Part shown: positions 1 through 9,214 of the stretch, in pieces | Position numbering within the stretch: position 1 is the stretch's first letter | Layout of the letters: each line of letters begins with the position of its first letter | Source: Planctomycetaceae bacterium | GTDB lineage: Bacteria > Planctomycetota > Planctomycetia > Pirellulales > Pirellulaceae | Direction of reading: 5' to 3' | Assembly (NCBI GenBank): GCA_012959465.1 | Contig: DUDC01000161.1 | Location: 11,964 to 74,531 of the forward strand | DNA: 62,568 bases | Position numbers and translations under genes: made by a program | The notes under the pieces: model-generated | Seen by the model: only the letters and a program-made list of their open reading frames with translations | Told to the model about the DNA's origin: nothing | Databases searched by the model: none

Positions 1-387
1 GCTCGCGTCATGGGAAACGATCAAACGGTTGCCATCTCGGGAGCCGCTGGGGGACAATTTCAGCTGAATATCATGATGCCCGTGATGGCACATGCAACCC
101 TCGAAAGCGTGCAGCTGCTGGCGACGATGAGTCGAACCTTTGTGGAGTTCTGTGCCGAGGGGATGGAGGCCAACGAAGAGGTCTGTAACGCGTCAGTCGA
201 ACAGAGCCTCTCGATGGTGACCAGCCTCAATCCGCTGATTGGTTACGAAAAGGCTGCGGCACTTGCCAAGAAGGCTTTTGCTACGGGGAAGACCATACGC
301 GAATTGTGTCGCGAAGAAGGGCTCTTGCCCGAAACAACTCTTAAGCGGGCGCTCGACCCATTGCGAATGACCGAACCGCAGGAATGA
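1..387 (+). CDS. fumC: Fumarate hydratase class II, C-terminal part (cut by window edge)
   Basis: This is the last 128 residues of a class II fumarase, which interconverts fumarate and L-malate in the TCA cycle in the cytoplasm. The frame is open from base 1, so the start lies outside the window and the first in-frame ATG (base 10) is internal. The text reads ARVMGNDQTV, then GQFQLN and MMPVMA, then SLNPLIGYEKAA, which follow the fumarase C-terminal pattern (GN-D/T, FELN-x-MPV, N-x-x-IGY-x-KA). Aspartate ammonia-lyase belongs to the same superfamily and is the main alternative, but the 'MGNDQTV' and 'NPLIGYEKAA' wording favours fumarase. hemW follows 46 bases downstream on the same strand, so co-transcription is possible, although the two functions are not obviously linked. 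Confidence 0.85.
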   Translation, partial: ARVMGNDQTVAISGAAGGQFQLNIMMPVMAHATLESVQLLATMSRTFVEFCAEGMEANEEVCNASVEQSLSMVTSLNPLIGYEKAAALAKKAFATGKTIRELCREEGLLPETTLKRALDPLRMTEPQE

Positions 388-433
388 CGGCCATGCATAC
401 GGTCACGTTTTTACTATTGACGAAGTCGAGCGG

Positions 434-1591
434 ATGAGCGTGATGGTCCCCCTGTGGCAACGGCCACCCAGAGCAGTCTACTTGCATGTCCCGTTTTGTC
501 GACGACGATGCGGGTACTGCAACTTCACGCTTGTCGCTGGACGCAGCGACCTAATCCAACCGTACCTAGACTCGATCGCGTTGGAAATGGCGGCGTACGA
601 CGACCTCCCCTGTCAGGTGGATACGATCTTCCTAGGCGGAGGAACGCCATCACAGGTCCGGGACGACCACTGGCGACAATTGGCGGCGATGCTGCACCGC
701 AACTTCCCCCTGTCTGCTGATGGTGAATGGTCCGTCGAGGTTAATCCCGAGGATGTCGACCGCGGCTATCTCGAACAACTGCGAACGGACGGCGTGACGC
801 GAGTCAGTCTGGGAGTTCAGTCACTCTCGGACGACAAATTGAGAACGCTGGAACGCGAGCACACTGGACAACAGGCCCGCGATGCGATTCAACTCGCCAT
901 CGACATTATGGACACCGTGTCAGCAGATCTGATCTTCGCCGCACCGAACGAAACACTGTCACGATGGAAAGATGATCTGGCAAGTGTGATCGACCTGGGT
1001 GTTGATCACATCTCGACGTACGGATTGACCTTCGAGCAGGGCGCCGCGTTTTGGAGTCAACGGGGAAAAGGTCTTCTCAAGACGGTCGGCGAAGAGCTGG
1101 AATTGGACATGTACCTGTTGGCGATTGAATCGTTGATCGGTGCGGGTTTTGAACACTACGAGATATCGAACTTTGCTCGGCCTGGCAATCGTTGTCGCCA
1201 CAACGAATGCTATTGGACCGGTGCAACCTACCACGCCATTGGCCCTGGAGCGGCACGGCACCTTAAGGGTCGTCGTGAGACAAACCATCGCAGCACGACC
1301 GAGTATCTTCGTCGACTTCAAGAAGGACGAAGCCCGGTGGCAGAAAGCGACGAGGCAGACGATCGCGAACGTGCTCTCGAGGTACTCGTATTCGGCCTAC
1401 GGCGAATCGATGGCGTGGACCGCGATTGGTTTCTCGCCAACACCGGATTCAATTTGGATGATCTTGGCGGCCAAGCGTTGCAGGAGTACCGAGGGGAAGG
1501 CTGGCTACAAGACGACGGCCGCCGAATAGCGTTGTCGCGACGCGGGCTGGTGATCAGTGACAGTCTGTGGGGCCGCTTGCTCGCGTCGTAG
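434..1591 (+). CDS. hemW: HemW-like radical SAM protein (coproporphyrinogen III oxidase-like)
   Basis: A 385-residue radical SAM protein of the HemW/HemN-like family, close to the usual length of about 380. The cluster motif is near the N-terminus: C22-x3-C26-x2-C29 within VPFCRRRCGYCNF, which would bind a 4Fe-4S cluster and S-adenosylmethionine. DTIFLGGGTPS (about residues 64-74) is the expected glycine-rich SAM-contact motif. EVNPEDV, RVSLGVQS, HISTYGLT and FEHYEISNFARPG follow in the family order. HemW proteins are thought to be heme chaperones rather than true oxygen-independent coproporphyrinogen oxidases; I infer that role from the short N-terminus. ATG at 434 is used; another ATG three codons later cannot be excluded. 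It converges on the DUF1501 gene, with two hairpins between them. Confidence 0.87.
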   Translation: MSVMVPLWQRPPRAVYLHVPFCRRRCGYCNFTLVAGRSDLIQPYLDSIALEMAAYDDLPCQVDTIFLGGGTPSQVRDDHWRQLAAMLHRNFPLSADGEWSVEVNPEDVDRGYLEQLRTDGVTRVSLGVQSLSDDKLRTLEREHTGQQARDAIQLAIDIMDTVSADLIFAAPNETLSRWKDDLASVIDLGVDHISTYGLTFEQGAAFWSQRGKGLLKTVGEELELDMYLLAIESLIGAGFEHYEISNFARPGNRCRHNECYWTGATYHAIGPGAARHLKGRRETNHRSTTEYLRRLQEGRSPVAESDEADDRERALEVLVFGLRRIDGVDRDWFLANTGFNLDDLGGQALQEYRGEGWLQDDGRRIALSRRGLVISDSLWGRLLAS

Positions 1592-1612
1592 GCACGTTGT
1601 TGGCCGCTGGAC

Positions 1613-1661
1613 TGGCTGGCTTCCAGCCAACCCCCAACACGAGCCCACGGAGAATCCGTGG
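1613..1661. terminator. Two adjacent hairpins between convergent genes
   Basis: Two perfect 7-bp inverted repeats lie back to back between the convergent stops of hemW (1591) and the DUF1501 gene (1675). The first is TGGCTGG-CTT-CCAGCCA (1613-1629), the second CCACGGA-GAA-TCCGTGG (1645-1661). Neither has a clear U-tract; the nearest T/A-rich run is TTTGTCAAAAAAC at about 1671-1683. They may slow transcription from both sides, but an intrinsic terminator is only inferred from position and structure. Confidence 0.4.
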
Positions 1662-1674
1662 AGATCCTGATTTG

Positions 1675-2970
1675 TCAAAAAACTCCCGGCACGGGTGTTC
1701 CTTTCGAGATCACCATGGGCCGCCCGATCGGTGTCTGAAGCTCCTCTTCATAGGGAATATCGAGACGGTGAAGAACGGTGGCATGGATGTCGGCAAGACT
1801 GCAGGGCTGAACTACCTGACCGCGTGCGACTTCGGGATCGCGACTAGGATCGGGTGACGTTTCGCCGATAACCTGTCCACCGTTCGCCCCACCACCGGCG
1901 ATGCAGACGCTGAATCCATGGGGCCAGTGGTCGCGACCACCAAGCCCCGCATACCAGGGCGTACGCCCAAACTCTCCCATGCAAAGCACGATGGTATCAT
2001 CCAGAATCTGATGGTGTTCTAAATCGCGCAACAGGCCGGCAAAGGCCGGGTCAAGCTGATCGACCAAAGCCCGTTGTGACTCTTCGTTGTTGGTGTGCGT
2101 GTCCCAGCCATTCAATGTCACCTCGACACAGCGGACACCGGCCCCCACAAGGCGACGAGCAGCCAAGCACCCGCGACCGAAAGGTGTATCACCGTATTGC
2201 CGCCGCTCGGCGACGGTTGCGCTATTCACATCGAAGGCCGAAAGCTGTTTACTCGACATCATCTTGACCGCAGCCTGCGTCGTGAGCCTTTGGAGTGTCT
2301 TGTCGGCATCCAGCTGTTGCAGGCGTCCGCGCCGAAAACTCTTTTCGACTTCTCGCAGGTCGACTAACCGCGAATTGAATCGCTTGTTTGAAACCTGTTT
2401 CCTGACATCGGGAACAGGTTCGGCCGGGTCACCGATGCGAAAGGCATCGAACTGTTCGCCTAGGTACCCGCCGCGAGCGCCCCACTGACCAGGTAGGATG
2501 GAAATGTGTCTTGGAATATCGAGCTGGTCATGTAACTGATGACAAACAACTGCTCCAATCGCCGGATGCTGCAAAGTTGGATCCGGTCGAAAACCAGTTT
2601 TTGCATTGTATGTGGCCCGTTCGTGATCCCCTTCTCTACTCATTACCGAACGGACAAGTACCACGCGGTGCATCTGATCGGCAAGCTGCTCAAGTCCCTC
2701 AGCCAGCATGATCCCCTTGGCAGACGTTTTTCTTGCTGCCACGGCGGCAATCTTACTTCCGGGGTGGGGATCGAATGTATCCAGCTGGCTGGCACCGCCT
2801 TGCAGCCAGAGCACGATCAGGCTCTTGGGGCGCTGCGATGTCGATTCGGCGGCTCGGGCTAGACGTTCAGCGAGCGTCGTAAACAGGAGTCCGCCAGCTG
2901 TCGTCTGCAATATCTGTCGTCGGTGCAATTGATGGCTTTGGTGACCGCACTCGGATGGAAAAATCGACAT
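1675..2970 (-). CDS. DUF1501 family exported protein
   Basis: A 431-residue DUF1501 protein, an alkaline-phosphatase/sulfatase-fold family greatly expanded in planctomycetes; its biochemical role is not established. The N-terminus carries an RR signal (HRRQILQTTAGGLL), suggesting Tat export. Family landmarks are WLQGGASQLDTFDP, NGWDTHTNN, CMGEFGRTPWY and GRDHWPHGFS, which hold the Asp, His and Arg residues expected at a metal centre. The ATG at 2970 is chosen because AGGAG stands 8 bases upstream; an upstream in-frame TTG at 2985 would add five residues. The DUF1549/DUF1553 gene lies 46 bases upstream on the same strand, the usual two-gene arrangement for this family. Confidence 0.88.
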   Translation of the reverse strand: MSIFPSECGHQSHQLHRRQILQTTAGGLLFTTLAERLARAAESTSQRPKSLIVLWLQGGASQLDTFDPHPGSKIAAVAARKTSAKGIMLAEGLEQLADQMHRVVLVRSVMSREGDHERATYNAKTGFRPDPTLQHPAIGAVVCHQLHDQLDIPRHISILPGQWGARGGYLGEQFDAFRIGDPAEPVPDVRKQVSNKRFNSRLVDLREVEKSFRRGRLQQLDADKTLQRLTTQAAVKMMSSKQLSAFDVNSATVAERRQYGDTPFGRGCLAARRLVGAGVRCVEVTLNGWDTHTNNEESQRALVDQLDPAFAGLLRDLEHHQILDDTIVLCMGEFGRTPWYAGLGGRDHWPHGFSVCIAGGGANGGQVIGETSPDPSRDPEVARGQVVQPCSLADIHATVLHRLDIPYEEELQTPIGRPMVISKGTPVPGVF

Positions 2971-3016
2971 TTCGTTGCTCCTCAATCTCCGCCGCGCCGT
3001 GGCTCGGTCTCAGTGG

Positions 3017-4660
3017 CTAGTGATTCCAACTGAATTCTGTACTGTTTAGTAACACCCAGAATAGGTCCGTCAGTACTTGACTTCGTGTTCCGCCCCTCGT
3101 CTCTTGCAAGCGATCCTTGAAATACGCAATTTCCGAAGCCGTCGGTGGACGTGTGAAACAAGCTAGATAGGCAGCCTTAATAGCGTCACGATCGTTGTCC
3201 GCAAAGGTCGAGATCTGAGACGAGGCGTTGAAAAGCAAGTTGGTCTTCGTCCGCTCATTGACCAATTCTCCATTCATCATCAACAACCGCTGAGGGATCG
3301 TGATGCCGCGATCGTCAAATTCATCTTCACCGAGATCACCGTATCGTTGAACGAACGCATTGGTTTGGAAGAACTTCATCATCTGGGAAATCACATGAGC
3401 ATCCGCATCGAGAGTGGAAACCGAGCAAGCTTGTGTCAACGCACCGGCCACCTGTTCGGGCCGCAATCGGGTCAGCGGATAAACGGCCCAACCCGTTTCG
3501 TGTCTGGGGAGCACTTCAAAACGACCGCGACTGTCCAGTTGAAATACACGTGTGGCCGTGATTACGCGAATCAGCCGTTGAAGATCGTATCCATGGTCTA
3601 CAAAGTCCGAGGCCAACAACTCCAAACCAGGTGGTAGGTCCCCGTGTAACGGGATCGAGTCAATCGGTTCGACCAAGGGCCTGCTGAACAACAGCGCCCA
3701 AATGCGATTCACGGTGACTCGCGCAAATGCACGGTTCCCTGGAGCCGTTACCCAAGCTGCGAGCCGCTCTCTGCGACGGCCTTTGGCTGGTAAGAGATCA
3801 CAATGGAACGGTACCGAGGGCAACAAGCTTGTTTCCCCATCGTCACCCAACAACTGTACTTTGTAGGGTTCAGTCTCGTCACGCACTCCCGCTGCCGAAA
3901 CACGAGTCCCCGAATAAAAAGCCGCCAACTGGTGAAAGTCGCGCTGAATTCCACTGCGTGGGTCGTCGGCCTCTCCCAATTCGACCGTCCCGAGAAAATC
4001 GTCATGGCACTGAACGCAGTCGATCCGCACACCCAAGAACGCCCGGGCGGTGCGACCAGCCAATCGAATTGGATCCGGACGCTCTTTCTCTTGATCGAAT
4101 GTAACGGTGACGAAGTTGACGGCCGGGTTACTGGTCCACGTCCCACGCCCAGAAATCAGATCGCGGACGATGGCGTCGTAACTTTTATTCTCATGCAGCT
4201 GGTCACTCAGCCAGTGGGTAAAACGACGGCGACGGAACATCAGAAATGGCCCATTTTCCGTCCCAACGTACGCTCGAGCCAGACGTTCGGCCACATAATC
4301 AGCATAGCGACGATCAGAAAAGAGTCGGTCTAACCACCAGTCAATTCGTTCGTCTTTCGGTAGCTGTTCCAAGGCCCGGATCTCTTCCAGAGAGGGAAGC
4401 GTTCCGGCAAGCCCGAGAGACAGTCTACGAATCACCAACATTTCCGTGGCTGGTTCGGCGACGTCAAGTCCCTTCTCCTGCCAATATTCCGAAAACTCCA
4501 CGTCGACGGCAGACGCCGACTGTCTCACGGAACTTGATTGAGCGTCAGTCCGCGGTGAAGCGCTCAGATGCGTGTCAACACGTTCGACTCGCGTCAACTG
4601 AAATAGACCGCCAACGGAACCCACCACGACGGCGAGCATTGCAAGATGTTGTTTCCACAT
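3017..4660 (-). CDS. DUF1549/DUF1553 domain protein without the cytochrome domain
   Basis: A 547-residue exported protein that pairs with the DUF1501 gene downstream. The N-terminus has one hydrophobic segment (LAMLAVVVGSVGGLF), a signal or anchor. DUF1549 covers roughly residues 60-260, seen in RRLSLGLAGTLPSLEEI and in RIDCVQCHDDF. The CVQCH text matches a heme c motif, but CxxCH at this spot is a conserved part of DUF1549, so heme binding is not proven. DUF1553 follows (about 300-530): FARVTVNRIWALLFSRPLV, DLQRLIRVITATRVFQ and the C-terminal LTDLFWVLLNSTEFSWNH. The N-terminal planctomycete cytochrome domain found in many homologues is absent. Function is unknown. The divergent membrane-protein gene starts about 254 bases away. 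Confidence 0.85.
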   Translation of the reverse strand: MWKQHLAMLAVVVGSVGGLFQLTRVERVDTHLSASPRTDAQSSSVRQSASAVDVEFSEYWQEKGLDVAEPATEMLVIRRLSLGLAGTLPSLEEIRALEQLPKDERIDWWLDRLFSDRRYADYVAERLARAYVGTENGPFLMFRRRRFTHWLSDQLHENKSYDAIVRDLISGRGTWTSNPAVNFVTVTFDQEKERPDPIRLAGRTARAFLGVRIDCVQCHDDFLGTVELGEADDPRSGIQRDFHQLAAFYSGTRVSAAGVRDETEPYKVQLLGDDGETSLLPSVPFHCDLLPAKGRRRERLAAWVTAPGNRAFARVTVNRIWALLFSRPLVEPIDSIPLHGDLPPGLELLASDFVDHGYDLQRLIRVITATRVFQLDSRGRFEVLPRHETGWAVYPLTRLRPEQVAGALTQACSVSTLDADAHVISQMMKFFQTNAFVQRYGDLGEDEFDDRGITIPQRLLMMNGELVNERTKTNLLFNASSQISTFADNDRDAIKAAYLACFTRPPTASEIAYFKDRLQETRGGTRSQVLTDLFWVLLNSTEFSWNH

Positions 4661-4914
4661 CGTTTTTAACTCACGATGTTACTAATTCTCAGGATAACGT
4701 CACCACAATCAGACTCGGGCAAAACGAAGGTCAGGTCCGAAGGGTACACACCAATATACCTATGCAGATCTTGCCCTGATTCAGTGTTTTTCGTGACAAC
4801 AGGCAATTTCTTGATCAGAATGTGGCGAAATACTTCTCCAATATGGTCCTGGAATCCCCGAATATAGGGTTTGGGATATCCGACAACGATCAACAACGAA
4901 CAGAGCGTTACTTC

Positions 4915-6324
4915 ATGTCGGAAATCGCGCCTCACGACACGCATGATGACGACCCCAATGTGGTTGACGCGAATCTGGTTGATGCCGTCGATGCGGATGT
5001 CGTCGATGAGAACGCCGTCGATGCGGATGGCGTCGAACTGAATCTGTGCGTCGTGAACGCCGAAATTGCTCCTGCCGAATTCGATAGCGAAACTTCGCTG
5101 TCCGATGAGATCGATGCTCCGGTTGTCACTCCCGCTGACCAAGAGACCTCGCGACGGTCTTGGTGGAGCTGGTTGATCCAGAGATTGGCAACCATCATCA
5201 CATGGTTGGTCGGCATGGTGACGCTTGTTTTTGTGTTGGCTTCACTCGCCAGCGTTCCTGTTCTGCAGTTTATCAGTTTGGGGTACTTGCTTGAGTCGAC
5301 TGGGCGTATCGCCCGCAGCGGGAAATTTCGCGATGGATTCGTCGGCTACCGAACGGCAGCGCGAGTCGGGACGGTCATATGCGGAATCTGGTTGACGCTG
5401 CTACCCATCCGTATAGCCGCCAAGTTCTCGCACGCGACGTACGCCATCGACCCTGATGGAACGCAAACGATCATTTGGCGTGTTGCCGTCACGGTCTTGA
5501 CCATCGTACTATCGTTGCACGCCGCTTCAGCCGTCTACTGTGGTGGCAAGCTGCGCGATTTCTTTTGGCCCACTCTTGTTCCTTTAGCGATCCTATCCCT
5601 GCCATGGCGTAAAGAACCGCTGGAAAACTGGTTCCCACCGATGAAGTTTTTCGCGGCGATTCGGCGAGGTGAAATTTACGACGTCGCTTGCCGTCGTCTA
5701 TGGGAGTTCTTACAGCAGCTGCGAGTGAAGAAGTTCTTGTGGCTTGGGCTGCGCGGTTACGCGTTGACCATGGTCTGGATCGGAATTCCAGGATTGCTGA
5801 TGGCGAGCATATTGACCGGCGAGGGTCTCTCGCCGCCGATGCTGTTTTTTTCCGGTTTGCTGATGGCCATTGTTGTCATGTATCTCCCGCTGCTCCAGGC
5901 GCATTTCGCGGCAGAAGACCGCTGGCAAGCGATGTTCGAATGGCGACATGTGCGAAGGCTTTTCACCCGAGCACCATTAGCGATGTTAATTTCCATTACG
6001 GTGACGTTCGTGCTCGCCGTGCCACTCTACCTGGCGAAAATCGAAGCTACCAGCGACGAGTTGACTTGGATTCCCAACGTGCTGATGATCCTTTCCGTCA
6101 TTCCGTGTCATTGGGTCGCCGGCTGGGCCATGTCTCGCGCACGGCGACGCGAGACTCCGCGACATGCCATCAGCTGCTGGTTCGCTCGACTCTGGATCCC
6201 TCCGCTGTCGATGGCCTATGTCTTCTTCATCGGACTGGCTGCATACATCAGCTGGGACGGGGGCTGGAGCTTTCTCCAGCAACATGCATTCCTAATTCCG
6301 GCCGCATTCCTCGGCTCATCGTAG
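4915..6324 (+). CDS. Multi-pass membrane protein with repetitive acidic N-terminus, function unknown
   Basis: A 469-residue protein with an unusual acidic cytoplasmic-looking N-terminus (about residues 1-75) followed by a membrane domain. Hydrophobic segments are visible at LATIITWLVGMVTLVFVL, TVICGIWLTLLPI, WRVAVTVLTIVLSLHA, MVWIGIPGLLMASIL, MLFFSGLLMAIVVMYLP, PLAMLISITVTFVLAV, VLMILSVIPCHWVAGW and PPLSMAYVFFIGLAAYI, giving about eight or nine spans. The acidic segment is built from repeats of Val-x-Asp-Ala (see the repeat entry). I place the start at ATG 4915; the frame is open back to 4822, but that stretch looks unlike coding sequence. Homologues of this shape seem planctomycete-specific; I do not recognise a named family. 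The 3' end overlaps by 9 bases the convergent gene that ends at 6316. Confidence 0.7.
   Translation: MSEIAPHDTHDDDPNVVDANLVDAVDADVVDENAVDADGVELNLCVVNAEIAPAEFDSETSLSDEIDAPVVTPADQETSRRSWWSWLIQRLATIITWLVGMVTLVFVLASLASVPVLQFISLGYLLESTGRIARSGKFRDGFVGYRTAARVGTVICGIWLTLLPIRIAAKFSHATYAIDPDGTQTIIWRVAVTVLTIVLSLHAASAVYCGGKLRDFFWPTLVPLAILSLPWRKEPLENWFPPMKFFAAIRRGEIYDVACRRLWEFLQQLRVKKFLWLGLRGYALTMVWIGIPGLLMASILTGEGLSPPMLFFSGLLMAIVVMYLPLLQAHFAAEDRWQAMFEWRHVRRLFTRAPLAMLISITVTFVLAVPLYLAKIEATSDELTWIPNVLMILSVIPCHWVAGWAMSRARRRETPRHAISCWFARLWIPPLSMAYVFFIGLAAYISWDGGWSFLQQHAFLIPAAFLGSS
4963..5037 (+). repeat. In-frame degenerate tandem repeat encoding Asp/Val/Ala residues
   Basis: About 75 bases built from near-copies of GTCGATGCGGAT and GTCGATGAGAAC-type 12-mers (GTTGATGCCGTCGATGC, CGTCGATGCGGATG). 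The unit is a multiple of three, so the translated strand gains repeated V-D-A-D/N blocks without loss of frame. It lies inside the N-terminal tail of the membrane protein that starts at 4915. Confidence 0.75.
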
Positions 6325-6882
6325 CGCGGACTCGATGTCATCAAGCAGCGCTTGTTCGGCGGCTGCGATCCGATTGCCCAGTCCCAGAATCCCGCCAGCT
6401 GCCAGGGCAACCTCGCGGGCACGTTGAACGATCGAGCTGCGAATCTTCTCCATTGCCGACGAATTCAACAACGGTTTCAACTCGCTGACATAGGTCCGCC
6501 AATTTTCCATCAACTCCGGGCCAGGTTTTTCGTCCACCCACGATTTCAACAACGCAAAACACGCGTGTGATTCGTCGAGTCCGGTCGATTTCGCTCCGTC
6601 CAGGACGGCCGCTTTTTCCCGCTTGTCCATGACATAATCCACCCAGGCCACTTCGACCAATGGTATCAAGACGACAGCCGCCAAGGTGGCCGCCTCGACG
6701 TTCTGTTCGGCCAGCTGATCGAGCACAGCGAGGTCAGAGATTCCCGACACGGCCGCCAGTTCATCACGAACCGACTGGCACGACTGCAAATTGCTGCGAA
6801 GGGCCTCAAGCAGTTCCTTGTCCTTCTTTGCAAAAAACGCGTTTTCCAACGCCCGTCCACGGTCAGCAAATGTTCCACTCAT
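6316..6882 (-). CDS. Conserved hypothetical protein, probably helical
   Basis: A 188-residue protein starting with MSGTFADRGRALENAFF and followed by a Lys-rich segment (AKKDKELLEALRSNL). The FADR-x-x-A-x-E-x-x-F opening recalls planctomycete proteins of unknown function; I cannot assign a role. A moderately hydrophobic stretch (ATLAAVVLIPLVEVAW, about residues 66-82) could be a buried helix or one membrane pass. ATG 6882 is preferred over the upstream in-frame start at 6921, because the 13 extra residues look unlike the family opening. It converges on the membrane-protein gene, overlapping its stop by 9 bases. Confidence 0.65.
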   Translation of the reverse strand: MSGTFADRGRALENAFFAKKDKELLEALRSNLQSCQSVRDELAAVSGISDLAVLDQLAEQNVEAATLAAVVLIPLVEVAWVDYVMDKREKAAVLDGAKSTGLDESHACFALLKSWVDEKPGPELMENWRTYVSELKPLLNSSAMEKIRSSIVQRAREVALAAGGILGLGNRIAAAEQALLDDIESALR

Positions 6883-7248
6883 CGCAGCTTGAATCCTCGT
6901 TCCGAGCCAAAAAACCAACAAATACGTCCGCCCGGGGCATTTTTTTTCTGTGGAAAAGGAGCCCCGCTAGGCCTGGCCAATGGTAGCCGAATTCGTAAGT
7001 GGAAGCGTCAGTTGGGAAAATCCGTTTGGTCCGATCCCCTCGCCTAATTTTTTGGGCATCAGGCACGAACCCCACTTATTTATGGGTACCAGAGCACTAG
7101 TCTATGCGGCCGTGTGGCTCATTCCAATTGGGGCAGGGGTGTGGTCGAACTAAAAAAGTGACGTTATGTGACTTGGGTAGATTAGGTATATTCAGTCGAT
7201 CGTCTGGGCTGAGTCACACCCAGAATCTACGAAATCGGAGAAAGAGGG
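6883..7248. other. Intergenic region, no gene seen
   Basis: About 366 bases between divergent genes. It must hold the promoters for the 6882 (-) and 7249 (+) genes. An AT-rich part (AAAAAAGTGACG to TTAGGTATATTCAG, about 7152-7196) is the likeliest promoter area for the plus-strand gene. I see no credible ORF, repeat or RNA gene. Confidence 0.5.
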
Positions 7249-9111
7249 ATGAAGAACATCCATTTGATCATTGCCTGTACCATGGTCCAATTTTCGGTAT
7301 GTGCCGCTGTAGCAGCAGGCCAAGAGGCAGACGAACTGTGGTCGGATGTACAGAATCTTGTCAGCAGCCTGAAGGGTGGTTACCAGCCGATTGACGACAA
7401 ACAACTGGCTGTCGCGAAAAAGAATGTGCTGGCCGCGACCGCAGTGGCTGCCAAACAACTGGACGGTCTACCAGAGGAAGAAGCGCAACCGAGGGCCGAA
7501 GCACTGCAATGGCAGTCGTTTGTGAAGGCGGTTGCCGAGTCGACGCCCGATTTGGCGGAACTGAACGAGACATTGATCGGGTTGTACGCTGACAGCGACG
7601 GGCTTGAAGCCGACCACTGGTTGGACTTGCGCAGCAAACTAGAACGGTACATGTACCTGTCGCAGTTTGCCGCGGACAAGGACGCGGCCAAAAGATACGA
7701 AGCTCGAGTCAATTTGTTATCCGAAGCCGTGACCACCGCAACCACTGAGCCACGCGGGCCCGCCACTATCCTGATCGGCCGTTTGCTGGGCTGGTTCGAT
7801 CGGCATGACCAACAGCTTGAAGCGATCGGAAAAATACGCGATCATTTTTCACAGCCCAACCTAGTCCTTACCGTGTCGGAGCGCATGGCCGACAAAGCGG
7901 CTTCCCGGCACATCAATCGCACATTGCCAGTCAAAGAGAATATCCTCGGCACAAAGATTCGTGGAACGGCTACGACAACAGGTGACATCACAATCAAACT
8001 TCTACCAGATCCGAATCAGATTGCCGCCCAGGTCCTGTTGACCGGCACGGCCTCATCGGAAAATACCGGCTGGAATCGTGGCGTTCGCATACGGTCGGAA
8101 GGCACGACTTCGATTCAAGCCAGCAAGCCAGTGTTCTTTGACAAAAACGGCATTTCGACTGGACGCACGTTGGTCGACTGCTCGACGACTACTCACATTA
8201 AATCGATCAACGCCGACCGCCAGATCGTTGAAAAAATCGCTTGGAAGAAAGCATGTAAATCAAAGTCGGAAGCCGAGTGCATCGCCAACCAACTGGCCGA
8301 AGCTCGCGTCCGTCAAGAGATCGATGATGAAGTCATCTCGCTTGTTTTGGAGAATCGCCAAAAGTTCGAGAAAGATATCCGCAACCCGATGTTGCGGCGC
8401 AACACGACGCCCAGATCGTTTCTCACTTCGACGGAACCGGAGCGAATCTGGCTGAGAATGCTCCAGGCAAATTCGTTCCAACTGTCCGCATTCGCCGAAG
8501 CTCCTGTCGACCTACCGGCGACCGATGTTGCGGTCCAGGTGCATGAATCTTTTGTGGCCAACTTATCCGAAGGCCTTATCGGCGGGATCACTTTGACCGA
8601 CGAGGGGATAGCCGAAAAAATTGCTGAGTCGGGACGAGAAGTGCCTGACGAATTGAAGATACGCGACGGCACGGATCCGTGGTCGATCACTTTTTCGATG
8701 TCTCGGCCTGTAAGCGTGAACTTCGACAGGGACGCGGTTTTGATTGTCGTCCGCGGTTCAAGGTTTACTCGCGGATCGCAAACGGTGACTCGAGACATGC
8801 AGATTTCCGCTCGTTACAAGATCGAGCGGACTGCGTCTGGCCTGCGACTTATTCGCGACGGCGATGTCAACGCTGAGTATGTGGAACAAGGAGCGGAGAG
8901 TATCGGAGATATTGCGGTGAAGACACTGATGGGGACCAAGTTCGCTGCGGTGTTCAAGGAGGAGTTTGAAACCACGGGAATTCAACTACCAGGTCCGTTG
9001 GCCGGCAAGGCGGAATTGAGCCTCAATTCGTTTGACTTAGGTAGCGGATGGGCTGTCATCGGTTGGAATCTGGTGGACATTGCGACAGAGGTCACGGCTT
9101 CCGTTGACTAA
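7249..9111 (+). CDS. Exported protein of unknown function, planctomycete type
   Basis: A 620-residue protein with a clear signal peptide (MKNIHLIIACTMVQFSVCAA, cleavage near AVAAG-QE). The first third is helical and charged, rich in Ala, Glu and Lys. The centre reads ILGTKIRGTATTTGDITIKL and GTASSENTGWNRGVRIRSEG, followed by a second helical part with an ECIANQL segment and a C-terminal beta-rich part (SISARYKIERT-type strands, GPLAGKAELSLNSFDLGSGW). Large periplasmic proteins of this layout occur in planctomycetes without known role. The start has a good ribosome-binding site (GAAAGAGGG just upstream of ATG 7249). No neighbour suggests a job for it. Confidence 0.75.
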   Translation: MKNIHLIIACTMVQFSVCAAVAAGQEADELWSDVQNLVSSLKGGYQPIDDKQLAVAKKNVLAATAVAAKQLDGLPEEEAQPRAEALQWQSFVKAVAESTPDLAELNETLIGLYADSDGLEADHWLDLRSKLERYMYLSQFAADKDAAKRYEARVNLLSEAVTTATTEPRGPATILIGRLLGWFDRHDQQLEAIGKIRDHFSQPNLVLTVSERMADKAASRHINRTLPVKENILGTKIRGTATTTGDITIKLLPDPNQIAAQVLLTGTASSENTGWNRGVRIRSEGTTSIQASKPVFFDKNGISTGRTLVDCSTTTHIKSINADRQIVEKIAWKKACKSKSEAECIANQLAEARVRQEIDDEVISLVLENRQKFEKDIRNPMLRRNTTPRSFLTSTEPERIWLRMLQANSFQLSAFAEAPVDLPATDVAVQVHESFVANLSEGLIGGITLTDEGIAEKIAESGREVPDELKIRDGTDPWSITFSMSRPVSVNFDRDAVLIVVRGSRFTRGSQTVTRDMQISARYKIERTASGLRLIRDGDVNAEYVEQGAESIGDIAVKTLMGTKFAAVFKEEFETTGIQLPGPLAGKAELSLNSFDLGSGWAVIGWNLVDIATEVTASVD

Positions 9112-9214
9112 TTTGGTTATGTCGCGCCTGAACTCACCGCCGCTTTTTTGGTATTGTCCATGCTTACGCGGGCCACGTCATCGCGCGAAAATCCTGTAGG
9201 TAACGGTCAATGCC

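Noticed and set aside
4050-4070. CVQCH as a cytochrome c heme site in the 3017-4660 protein
   Set aside because: CxxCH in this position is part of the DUF1549 domain, so I did not call it a cytochrome; the text in the 44899 protein (CADCH) is the real cytochrome-type one.
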